Source of the DNA: Hydractinia symbiolongicarpus
Lineage: Eukaryota; Cnidaria; Hydrozoa; Anthoathecata; Hydractiniidae
Direction: 5' to 3'
Assembly: GCF_029227915.1 (NCBI RefSeq)
Contig: NC_079878.1
Coordinates: 32,081,501-32,145,500 of the forward strand
Length of the DNA stretch: 64,000 nucleotides
Part shown: in pieces, positions 1 through 10,398 of the stretch
Position numbering within the stretch: the stretch's first letter is position 1
Layout: each line of letters begins with the position of its first letter
Position numbers and translations under genes: made by a program
The notes under the pieces: model-generated
Told to the model about the DNA's origin: nothing
Seen by the model: only the letters and a program-made list of their open reading frames with translations
Database searches by the model: none

Positions 1-164
1 AAATATGAAAATATTTTTGAAAACTACAAGTCTCATGCGTTTAGTGGTAAAAAAATAATATAAAAAATCGTTCGGGAAATGAGTATACTCCCTGGGTACT
101 TTCTTTGTATACTTTTGACTATACGGGCTGAGTCCGGGATTTACGGGAAATCGCAGGTTTTCGT

Positions 165-3100
165 TTGCCGGCGATTAAACTTCTTTTATTCAGCGTCTCA
201 TCAAAAATGAAAACATTTTTGAAAACTACAAGTCTCATGCGTTTTAGTGGTGAAAAAATAATTGAAAAATTCGTTAGGGAAATGAGTTTACTCACTGGGT
301 ACTTTCCTTATATACTTTTGACTATACGGGCCGAGACCGGGATTTACGGGAAATTGCGGGTTTTCGTTTGCCGGCGATTAAACTTCTTTTATTCAGTGTC
401 TCATCAAAAATGAAAACATTTTTAAAAACTACAAGTCTCATGGGCTTTAGTGGTGAAATAATAATTTAAAAAATCGTTTGGGAAATGACTTTACTCCCTG
501 GGTACTTTCTTTGTATACTTTTGACTATACGGGCCGAGTACGGGATTTACGGGAAATCGCGGATTTTCGTTTGCCGGCGATTAAACTTCTTTTATTCAGC
601 GTCTCATCAAAAATGAAAACATTTTTAAAAACTACAAGTCTTATGCGTTTTAGTGGTGAAAAAATAATTTAAAAAATCGTTCTGGAAATGAGTTTACTCA
701 CAGGGTACTTTCTTTGTATACATTCGACTATACGGGCCAAGCCCGGGATTTACGGGAAATCGCGGGTTTTCGTTTTCCGGCGATTAAACCTCTTTCATTA
801 AGCGTCTCATCAAAAATGAAAACATTTTTGAAAACTACAAGTCTCATGCGTTTTAGTGGTGAAAAAATAATTTAAAAAATCGTTCGGGAAATGAGTTTAC
901 TCCCTGCGTACTTTCTTTGTATACTTTTGACTATACGGGCCGAGTTTGGGATTTACGGGAAATCGCGGATTTTCGTTTGCCGGCGATTAAACTTCTTTTA
1001 TTCAGCGTCCCATCAAATATGAAAATATTTTTGAAAACTACAAGTCTCATGCGTTTAGTGGTAAAAAAATAATATAAAAAATCGTTCGGGAAATGAGTTT
1101 ACTCCCTGGGTACTTTCTTTGTATACTTTTGACTATACGGGCCAAGCCCGGGATTTACGGGAAATCGCGGGTTTTCGTTTGCCGGCGATTAAACTTCTTT
1201 TATTCAGCGTCTCATCAAAAATGAAAACATTTTTAAAAACTACAAGTCTTATGCGTTTTAGTGGTGAAAAAATAATTTAAAAAATCGTTCTGGAAATGAG
1301 TTTTCTCCCTGGGTACTTTCTTTGTATACTTTTGACTATACGGGCCGAGTCCGGGATTTTGGGAAATCGCAGGTTTTCGTTTGCCGGCGATTAAACTGCT
1401 TTTATTCAGCGTCTCATCAAAAATGAAAACATTTTTGAAAACTACAAGTCTCATGCGTTTTAGTGGTGAAAAAATAATTGAAAAATTCGTTAGGGAAATG
1501 AGTTTACTCACTGGGTACTTTCCTTATATACTTTTGACTATACGGGCCGAGACCGGGATTTACGGGAAATTGCGGGTTTTCGTTTGCCGGCGATTAAACT
1601 TCTTTTATTCAGTGTCTCATCAAAAATGAAAACATTTTTAAAAACTACAAGTCTCATGGGCTTTAGTGGTGAAATAATAATTTAAAAAATCGTTTGGGAA
1701 ATGACTTTACTCCCTGGGTACTTTCTTTGTATACTTTTGACTATACGGGCCGAGTACGGGATTTACGGGAAATCGCGGATTTTCGTTTGCCGGCGATTAA
1801 ACTTCTTTTATTCAGCGTCTCATCAAAAATGAAAACATTTTTAAAAACTACAAGTCTTATGCGTTTTAGTGGTGAAAAAATAATTTAAAAAATCGTTCTG
1901 GAAATGAGTTTACTCACAGGGTACTTTCTTTGTATACATTCGACTATACGGGCCAAGCCCGGGATTTACGGGAAATCGCGGGTTTTCGTTTTCCGGCGAT
2001 TAAACCTCTTTCATTAAGCGTCTCATCAAAAATGAAAACATTTTTGAAAACTACAAGTCTCATGCGTTTTAGTGGTGAAAAAATAATTTAAAAAATCGTT
2101 CGGGAAATGAGTTTACTCCCTGGGTACTTTCTTTGTATACTTTTGACTATACGGGCCGAGTTTGGGATTTACGGGAAATCGCGGATTTTCGTTTGCCGGC
2201 GATTAAACTTCTTTTATTCAGCGTCCCATCAAATATGAAAATATTTTTGAAAACTACAAGTCTCATGCGTTTAGTGGTAAAAAAATAATATAAAAAATCG
2301 TTCGGGAAATGAGTTTACTCCCTGGGTACTTTCTTTGTATACTTTTGACTATACGGGCCGAGTACGGGATTTACGGGAAATCGCGGATTTTCGTTTGCCG
2401 GCGATTAAACTTCTTTTATTCAGCGTCTCATCAAAAATGAAAACATTTTTAAAAACTACAAGTCTTATGCGTTTTAGTGGTGAAAAAATAATTTAAAAAA
2501 TCGTTCTGGAAATGAGTTTACTCACAGGGTACTTTCTTTGTATACATTCGACTATACGGGCCAAGCCCGGGATTTACGGGAAATCGCGGGTTTTCGTTTT
2601 CCGGCGATTAAACCTCTTTCATTAAGCGTCTCATCAAAAATGAAAACATTTTTGAAAACTACAAGTCTCATGCGTTTTAGTGGTGAAAAAATAATTTAAA
2701 AAATCGTTCGGGAAATGAGTTTACTCCCTGCGTACTTTCTTTGTATACTTTTGACTATACGGGCCGAGTTTGGGATTTACGGGAAATCGCGGATTTTCGT
2801 TTGCCGGCGATTAAACTTCTTTTATTCAGCGTCCCATCAAATATGAAAATATTTTTGAAAACTACAAGTCTCATGCGTTTAGTGGTAAAAAAATAATATA
2901 AAAAATCGTTCGGGAAATGAGTTTACTCCCTGGGTACTTTCTTTGTATACTTTTGACTATACGGGCCAAGCCCGGGATTTACGGGAAATCGCGGGTTTTC
3001 GTTTGCCGGCGATTAAACTTCTTTTATTCAGCGTCTCATCAAAAATGAAAACATTTTTAAAAACTACAAGTCTTATGCGTTTTAGTGGTGAAAAAATAAT

Positions 3101-4494
3101 TTAAAAAATCGTTCTGGAAATGAGTTTTCTCCCTGGGTACTTTCTTTGTATACTTTTGACTATACGGGCCGAGTCCGGGATTTTGGGAAATCGCAGGTTT
3201 TCGTTTGCCGGCGATTAAACTGCTTTTATTCAGCGTCTCATCAAAAATGAAAACATTTTTGAAAACTACAAGTCTCATGCGTTTTAGTGGTGAAAAAATA
3301 ATTGAAAAATTCGTTAGGGAAATGAGTTTACTCACTGGGTACTTTCCTTATATACTTTTGACTATACGGGCCGAGACCGGGATTTACGGGAAATTGCGGG
3401 TTTTCGTTTGCCGGCGATTAAACTTCTTTTATTCAGTGTCTCATCAAAAATGAAAACATTTTTAAAAACTACAAGTCTCATGGGCTTTAGTGGTGAAATA
3501 ATAATTTAAAAAATCGTTTGGGAAATGACTTTACTCCCTGGGTACTTTCTTTGTATACTTTTGACTATACGGGCCGAGTACGGGATTTACGGGAAATCGC
3601 GGATTTTCGTTTGCCGGCGATTAAACTTCTTTTATTCAGCGTCTCATCAAAAATGAAAACATTTTTAAAAACTACAAGTCTTATGCGTTTTAGTGGTGAA
3701 AAAATAATTTAAAAAATCGTTCTGGAAATGAGTTTACTCACAGGGTACTTTCTTTGTATACATTCGACTATACGGGCCAAGCCCGGGATTTACGGGAAAT
3801 CGCGGGTTTTCGTTTTCCGGCGATTAAACCTCTTTCATTAAGCGTCTCATCAATAATGAAAACATTTTTGAAAACTACAAGTCTCATGCGTTTTAGTGGT
3901 GAAAAAATAATTTAAAAAATCGTTCGGGAAATGAGTTTACTCCCTGGGTACTTTCTTTGTATACTTTTGACTATACGGGCCGAGTTTGGGATTTACGGGA
4001 AATCGCGGATTTTCGTTTGCCGGCGATTAAACTTCTTTTATTCAGCGTCCCATCAAATATGAAAATATTTTTGAAAACTACAAGTCTCATGCGTTTAGTG
4101 GTAAAAAAATAATATAAAAAATCGTTCGGGAAATGAGTTTACTCCCTGGGTACTTTCTTTGTATACTTTTGACTATACGGGCCAAGCCCGGGATTTACGG
4201 GAAATCGCGGGTTTTCGTTTGCCGGCGATTAAACTTCTTTTATTCAGCGTCTCATCAAAAATGAAAACATTTTTAAAAACTACAAGTCTTATGCGTTTTA
4301 GTGGTGAAAAAATAATTTAAAAAATCGTTCTGGAAATGAGTTTTCTCCCTGGGTACTTTCTTTGTATACTTTTGACTATACGGGCCGAGTCCGGGATTTA
4401 GGGAAATCGCAGGTTTTCGTTTGCCGGCGATTAAACTGCTTTTATTCAGCGTCTCATCAAAAATGAAAACATTTTTGAAAACTACAAGTCTCAT
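165..4494. repeat. Recent higher-order duplications in the left array
   Basis: Multi-monomer blocks are repeated almost without change. The segment 165-413 recurs at 1381-1629 and 3205-3453 with identical translation, at spacings of 1216 bp (six monomers) and 1824 bp (nine monomers). A unique-looking monomer with GGGATTTTGGGAAATCGC occurs at about 1353 and again about 3177. A three-monomer block (about 608 bp) beginning near 1747 is also copied near 2355. Divergence between neighbouring monomers within a block is much larger than between the block copies, which is the signature of higher-order repeats made by recent unequal exchange or replication slippage. Confidence 0.85.
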
Positions 4495-7400
4495 GCGTTT
4501 TAGTGGTGAAAAAATAATTTAAAAAATCGTTCGGGAAATGAGTTTACTCCCTGTGTACTTTCTTTGTATACTTTTGACTATACGGGCCAAGCCGGGATTT
4601 ACGGGAAATCGCGGGTTTTCGTTTGCCGGCGATTAAACTTCTTTTATTCAGCGTCTCATCAAAAATGAAAACATTTTTAAAAACTACAAGTCTTATGCGT
4701 TTTAGTGGTGAAAAAATAATTTAAAAAATCGTTCTGGAAATGAGTTTACTCCCTGGGTACTTTCTTTGTATACTTTTGACTATACGGGCCGAGTCCGGGA
4801 TTTAGGGAAATCGCAGGTTTTCGTTTGCCGGCGATTAAACTGCTTTTATTCAGCGTCTCATCAAAAATGAAAACATTTTTGAAAACTACAAGTCTCATGC
4901 GTTTTAGTGGTGAAAAAATAATTTAAAAAATCGTTCGGGAAATGAGTTTACTCCCTGGGTACTTTCTTTGTATACTTTTGACTATACGGGCCAAGCCGGG
5001 ATTTACGGGAAATCGCGGGTTTTCGTTTGCCGGCGATTAAACTTCTTTTATTCAGCGTCTCATCAAAAATGAAAACATTTTTAAAAACTACAAGTCTTAT
5101 GCGTTTTAGTGGTGAAAAAATAATTTAAAAAATCTTTCTGGAAATGAGTTTACTCACAGGGTACTTTCTTTGCATACATTCTACTATACGTGCCAAGCCC
5201 GGGATTTACGGAAAATCGCGGGTTTTCGTTTGCCGGCGATTAAACTTATTTTATTCAGCGTCTCATTAAAAATGAAAACATTTTTGAAAACTACAAGTCT
5301 CATGCGTTTTAGTGGTGAAAAAGTAATTTAAAAAATCGTTCGGGAAATGAGTTTACTCCCTGGGTACTTTCTTTGTATACTTTTGACTATACGGGCCAAG
5401 CCGGGATTTACGGGAAATCGCGGGTTTTCGTTTTCCGGCGATTAAACCTCTTTCATTAAGCGTCTCATCAAAAATGAAAACATTTTTGAAAACTACAAGT
5501 CTCATGCGTTTTAGTGGTGAAAAAAAAATTTAAAAAATCGTTCGTGAAATGAGTTTACTCCCTGGGTACTTTCTTTGTATACATTCGACTATACGGGCCA
5601 AGCCCCGGATTTACGGGATAACGCGGGATTTCGTTTGCCGGCGATTAAACCTCTTTCATTAAGCGTCTCATTAAAAATGAAAACATTTTTGAAAACTACA
5701 AGTCTCATGCGTTTTAGTGGTGAAAAAATAATTTAAAAAATCGTTCGGGAAATGAGTTTACTCCCTGGGTACTTTCTTTGTATACTTTTGACTATACGGG
5801 CCGAGTCCGAGATTTACGGGAAATCGCGGATTTTCGTTTGCCGGCGATTAAACTTCTTTTATTCAGCGTCCCATCAAATATGAAAATAATTTTGAAAACT
5901 ACAAGTCTCATGCGTTTAGTGGTAAAAAAAAAATTTAAAAAATCGTTCGTGAAATGAGTTTACTCCCTGGGTACTTTCTTTGTATACATTCGACTATACG
6001 GGCCAAGCCCCGGATTTACGGGAAAACGCGGGATTTCGTTTGCCGGCGATTAAACCTCTTTCATTAAGCGTCTCATTAAAAATGAAAACATTTTTGAAAA
6101 CTACAAGTCTCATGCGTTTTAGTGGTGAAAAAATAATTTAAAAAATCGTTCTGGAAATGAGTTTACTCACAGGGTACTTTCTTTGTATACATTCGACTAT
6201 ACGGGCCAAGCCCGGGATTTACGGGAAATCGCGGGTTTTCGTTTTCCGGCGATTAAACCTCTTTCATTAAGCGTCTCATCAAAAATAAAAACATTTTTGA
6301 AAACTACAAGTCTCATGCGTTTTAGTGGTGAAAAAATAATTTAAAAAATCGTTCGGGCAATGAATTTACTCCCTGGGTACTTTCTTTGTATACTTTTGAC
6401 TATACGGGCCGAGTCCGGGATTTACGGGAAATCGCGGATTTTCGTTTGCCGGCGATTAAATTTCTTTTATTCAGCGTCCCATCAAATATGAAAATATTTT
6501 TGAAAACTACAAGTCTCATGCGTTTAGTGGTAAAAAAATAATATAAAAAATCGTTCGGGAAATGAGTTTACTCCCTGGGTACTTTCTTTGTATACTTTTG
6601 ACTATACGGGCCAAGCTCGGGATTTACGGGAAATCGCGGGTTTTCGTTTACCGGCGATTAAACTTCTTTTATTCAGCGTCTCATCAAAAATGAAAACATT
6701 TTTAACAACTACAAGTCTTATGCGTTTTGGTGGTGAAAAAATAATTTAAAAAATCGTTCTGGAAATGAGTTTACTCCCTGGGTACTTTCTTTGTATACTT
6801 TTGACTATACGGGCCTAGTCCGGGATTTAGGGAAATCGCAGGTTTTCGTTTGCCGGCGATTAAACTGCTTTTATTCAGCGTCTCATCAAAAATGAAAACA
6901 TTTTTAAAAACTACAAGTCTCATGCGTTTTAGTGGTGAAAAAAAAATTTAAAAAATCGTTCGGGAAATGAGTTTACTCCCTGGGTACTTTCTTTGTATAC
7001 TTTTGACTATACGGGCCAAGCCGGGATTTACGGGAAATCGCGGGTTTTTGTTTGCCGGCGATTAAACCTCTTTCACTAAGCGTCTCATTAAAAATGAAAA
7101 CATTTTTAAAAACTACAAGTCTCATGCGTTTTAGTGGTGAAAAAATAATTTAAAAAATCGTTCGGGAAATGAGTTTACTCCCTGGGTACTTTCTTTGTAT
7201 ACTTTTGACTATACGGGCCAAGCCGGGATTTACGGGAAATCGCGGGTTTTCGTTTGCCGGCGATTAAACTTCTTTTATTCAGCGTCTCATTAAAAATGAA
7301 AACATTTTTGAAAACTACAAGTCTCATGCGTTTTAGTGGTGAAAAAGTAATTTAAAAAATCGTTCGGGAAATGAGTTTACTCCCTGGGTACTTTCTTTGT

Positions 7401-9003
7401 ATACTTTTGACTATACGGGCCAAGCCGGGATTTACGGGAAATCGCGGGTTTTCGTTTTCCAGCGATTAAACCTCTTTCATTAAGCGTCTCATTAAAAATG
7501 AAAACATTTTTGAAAACTACAAGTCTCATGCGTTTTAGTGGTGAAAAAAAAATTTAAAAAATCGTTCGTGGAATGAGTTTACTCCCTCGGTACTTTCTTT
7601 GTATACATTCGACTATACGGGCCAAGCCCCGGATTTACGGGAAAACGCAGGATTTCGTTTGCCGGCGATCAAACCTCTTTCATTAAGCGTCTCATTAAAA
7701 ATGAAAACATTTTTGAAAACTACAAGTCTCATGCGTTTTAGTGGTGAAAAAATAATTTAAAAAATCGTTCGGGAAATGAGTTTACTCCCTGGGTACTTTC
7801 TTTGTATACTTTTGACTATACGGGCCGAGTCCGGGATTTACGGGAAATCGCGGATTTTCGTTTGCCGGCGATTAAACTTCTTTTATTCAGCGTCCCATCA
7901 AATATGAAAATATTTTTGAAAACTACAAGTCTCATGCGTTTAGTGGTAAAAAAAAAATTTAAAAAATCGTTCGTGAAATGAGTTTACTCCCTGGGTACTT
8001 TCTTTGTATACATTCGACTATACGGGCCAAGCCCCGGATTTACGGGAAAACGCGGGATTTCGTTTGCCGGCGATTAAACTTCTTTCATTAAGCGTCTCAT
8101 TAAAAATGAAAACATTTTTGAAAACTACAAGTCTCATGCGTTTTAGTGGTGAAAAAATAATTTAAAAAATCGTTCTGGAAATGAGTTTACTCACAGGGTA
8201 CTTTCTTTGCATACATTCGACTATACGGGCCAAGCCCGGGATTTACGGGAAATCGCGAGGTTTCGTTTTCCGGCGATTAAACCTCTTTCATTAAGCGTCT
8301 CATCAAAAATGAAAACATTTTTGAAAACTACAAGTCTCATGCGTTTTAGTGGTGAAAAAATAATTTAAAAAATCGTTCGGGAAATGAGTTTACTCCCTGG
8401 GTACTTTCTTTGTATACTTTTGACTATACGGGCCGAGTCCGGGATTTACGGGAAATCGCGGATTTTCGTTTGCCGGCGATTAAACTTCTTTTATTCAGCG
8501 TCCCATCAAATATGAAAATATTTTTGAAAACTACAAGTCTCATGCGTTTAGTGGTAAAAAAATAACATAAGAAATCGTTCGGGAAATGAGTTTACTCCCT
8601 GGGTACTTTCTTTGTATACTTTTGACTATACGGGCCAAGCCCGGGATTTACGGGAAATCGCGGGTTTTCGTTTGCCGGCGATTAAACTTCTTTTATTCAG
8701 CGTCTCATCAAAAATGAAAACATTTTTAAAAACTACAAGTCTTATGCGTTTTAGTGGTGAAAAAATAATTTAAAAAATCGTTCTGGAAATGAGTTTACTC
8801 CCTGGGTACTTTCTTTGTATACTTTTGACTATACGGGCCGAGTCCGGGATTTAGGGAAATCGCAGGTTTTCGTTTGCCGGCGATTAAACTGCTTTTATTC
8901 AGCGTCCCATCAAATATGAAAATATTTTTGAAAACTACAAGTCTCATGCGTTTAGTGGTAAAAAAATAACATAAGAAATCGTTCGGGAAATGAGTTTACT
9001 CCC

Positions 9004-9005
9004 TG
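9004..9005. repeat. Target site duplication TG, left copy
   Basis: The uninterrupted satellite reads ACTCCCTGGGTACTTT. The left flank ends ACTCCC-TG and the right flank begins TG-GGTACTTT at 22834. Removing the insertion plus one TG restores the monomer exactly, so the duplication is 2 bp. The monomer that resumes on the right is also the kind that follows this left-flank variant (AACATAAGAAATCG) elsewhere, for example after 8571. Confidence 0.85.
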
Positions 9006-9032
9006 CTCGGGCAACTTACGGACAGTCTCCAA
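9006..9032 (+). repeat. Outer element terminal inverted repeat, left
   Basis: Twenty-seven bases starting CTCGGGCAACTTACGGACAG and ending TCTCCAA. They are identical to the reverse complement of 22807-22833, and the identity stops abruptly at position 28. The short length, with no mismatches, is in keeping with a young cut-and-paste element. Confidence 0.95.
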
Positions 9033-9367
9033 AACGTGGTTTTACTAAGCGCACCAACCTGACTGATAATAAAACATCCTGGTTTTTTTTATTCGTTCAG
9101 GTGAAGGATCGATTTTTGAAAAAAAGCTGTTTAAAATTTTTTAGTTGTATTTAAGTCGATATAGCCTCGCTTTCGTGATTTTATTCACCTTTTTAATTCG
9201 GTAAAACCCATATAAATAAATACGCGATCAACTATAAACGGCTTTTTTTTAAGTCGTCGACATATTATCTGTGGATTAAAAAAATATCCGATGACGCCAC
9301 ATACCCCTAAGTGGTGCGAACTGTAAAACACGACGTTTTCTTTGATTTTTCGTCATTTTCAGTACTT

Positions 9368-9375
9368 TGACGTCA
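9368..9375 (+). promoter_or_regulatory. CRE-like palindrome TGACGTCA
   Basis: An exact match to the CREB/ATF consensus octamer, about 138 bp upstream of the ATG at 9513. A half-site-like TGACG also occurs nearby at about 9291. An 8-bp match can occur by chance, so this is only a candidate site. Confidence 0.3.
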
Positions 9376-9430
9376 TTTTTACTACGGTGTCGGATTTTTT
9401 TCCCGTTATATTAAAAGACGCGCAAAAACT

Positions 9431-9472
9431 GCGGGAAAAGAAAAACATAAATATGGTAGCTTCAGCGGGAAA
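9431..9472 (-). promoter_or_regulatory. Paired E2F-like sites (GCGGGAAA twice)
   Basis: GCGGGAAA occurs at 9431-9438 and 9465-9472, which is TTTCCCGC on the - strand, the core of the E2F consensus. Both lie within 85 bp of the start codon of the large gene. If used, they would tie expression to S phase. This is motif-level evidence only. Confidence 0.25.
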
Positions 9473-9512
9473 TTTTTTTTGTGGAATAAAGTAAGAACGA
9501 ATAACGAATATC

Positions 9513-10398
9513 ATGGCAAACGTTTTTGAATGCGCTTTTATGCGTGCTGAAGTATTGAATGGGATGAAAAATATAAGTCATCATCACTGTGACTTGCGTT
9601 TTTCAAATTTTATGGCGATGTTTCCTGATGTATCCATAACGAAAAATCATTTTGACAGAAAGTCCAAGGAACTTACTGCGTTTGTGAGAAAAAAAAAGTG
9701 GAACGGTAAAGTAAGGGAAAAATACCTAGATGATTTTTCTCAAGACAATTGGAAGAAACTCAAAGATAATGAGAAGATTAGGCATACTATACATGCATGT
9801 CAAGCATGCAGTTTATTAGAAAAAAATAAAAATACATTTCCTGTTTCAACATCACACAGAACAAAAAAAATCAACAATGTTAAAAAACCATTAACAGATA
9901 TATCAAACACTGTAAATAGTACGAATAATAAAACTCCAACTACAACAAATAATACGTCCACACCTGTAAATGTAACATATAACAACATATCAACGATTAC
10001 TACTCCAAACAGTATCAACACAACACCAGTTCATCCAATCACCATAAATTTGACAATTCCTCAAACAAAGACTGACATGTCATATATGAAAACAACGGCA
10101 GAATCTGTACTTAATAGTATCAACTCAAAATGGGACAGTATATATGACACTCCATTCACAAAGGTTCTCACAAAGGTCAAATCAGCTAATATTGCTCAAG
10201 TGAAGTCCAAGTCTGATAAAAAGAAAGAGCTTAGAGAACGGAATAAAATAATAAAAAAATCCTTGGAAAAAAAATGTTTTGGTGAAAATAAAGCAACAGA
10301 CACAATCTTTGGCATCAGACAATCAAAAGCTTCCTACAAAAAATCAAGATCGATTCAATACTTTGAAAGTAAAGAAAATTCAATTAAAAGAATGATAG
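9513..10398 (+). CDS. Exon 1: N-terminal region of the outer element protein (residues 1-295)
   Basis: Residues 1-110 look like a folded domain rich in aromatic, Cys and His residues, with [24 protein letters not shown] and a HACQAC motif. It could be a DNA-binding module, but it matches no zinc finger spacing I know. Residues about 115-190 are a Thr/Asn/Pro-rich linker. Residues about 225-295 are strongly basic ([20 protein letters not shown]), suitable for DNA contact or nuclear import. Read without splicing, the frame would run to a stop at 10421, but the donor GGTATAG at 10398/10399 leaves phase 1, which matches the acceptor at 17282. The next exon starts in phase and supplies an NLS-like [10 protein letters not shown] at residues 311-320. 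Confidence 0.8.

Larger units (their letters stand above)
1..9005. repeat. 203-bp satellite array, left part
   Basis: Head-to-tail tandem array of a monomer of about 203 bp; for example the GGGA of the GGGAAATGA block recurs at 74, 277 and 480. There are about 44 copies in one orientation. Landmarks in each unit are TTTACTCCCTGGGTACTTTC, GACTATACGGGCC, GATTTACGGGAAATCGC, TTGCCGGCGATTAAAC and TTTATTCAGCGT. Two subtypes differ mainly after CAGCGT: one reads CTCATCAAAAATGAAAAC followed by TTTTAGTGGTGAAAAAATAA, the other CCCATCAAATATGAAAAT followed by TTTAGTGGTAAAAAAATAA. A third variant has TATACATTCGAC in place of TATACTTTTGAC. Monomers vary by a base or two, mostly at GCCCGGG/GCCGGG. No gene, RNA or transposon remnant is visible. 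Tandem satellite of this kind is typical of centromeric, pericentromeric or subtelomeric heterochromatin; which one cannot be told here. Confidence 0.98.
9033..9512 (+). promoter_or_regulatory. 5' subterminal and probable promoter region of the outer element
   Basis: About 480 bp of A+T-rich DNA between the TIR and the first ATG of the large gene. It contains AAAACGTGGT at 9031-9040 beside the TIR (a related motif recurs at the other end), a TATAAATAAATA stretch near 9211, a palindromic TGACGTCA at 9368-9375, and two GCGGGAAA sites at 9431-9438 and 9465-9472. A 13-codon upstream frame starts at 9453. No transcript evidence is available, so the promoter assignment is inferred from position only. 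Confidence 0.4.

Noticed and set aside
1-9005. CRISPR array
   Set aside because: The repeat is contiguous with no unique spacers, the unit is 203 bp and the genome is eukaryotic.
1-9005. CENP-B box in the satellite
   Set aside because: TTCG and CGGG occur in the monomer, but not in the required spacing with the central A.
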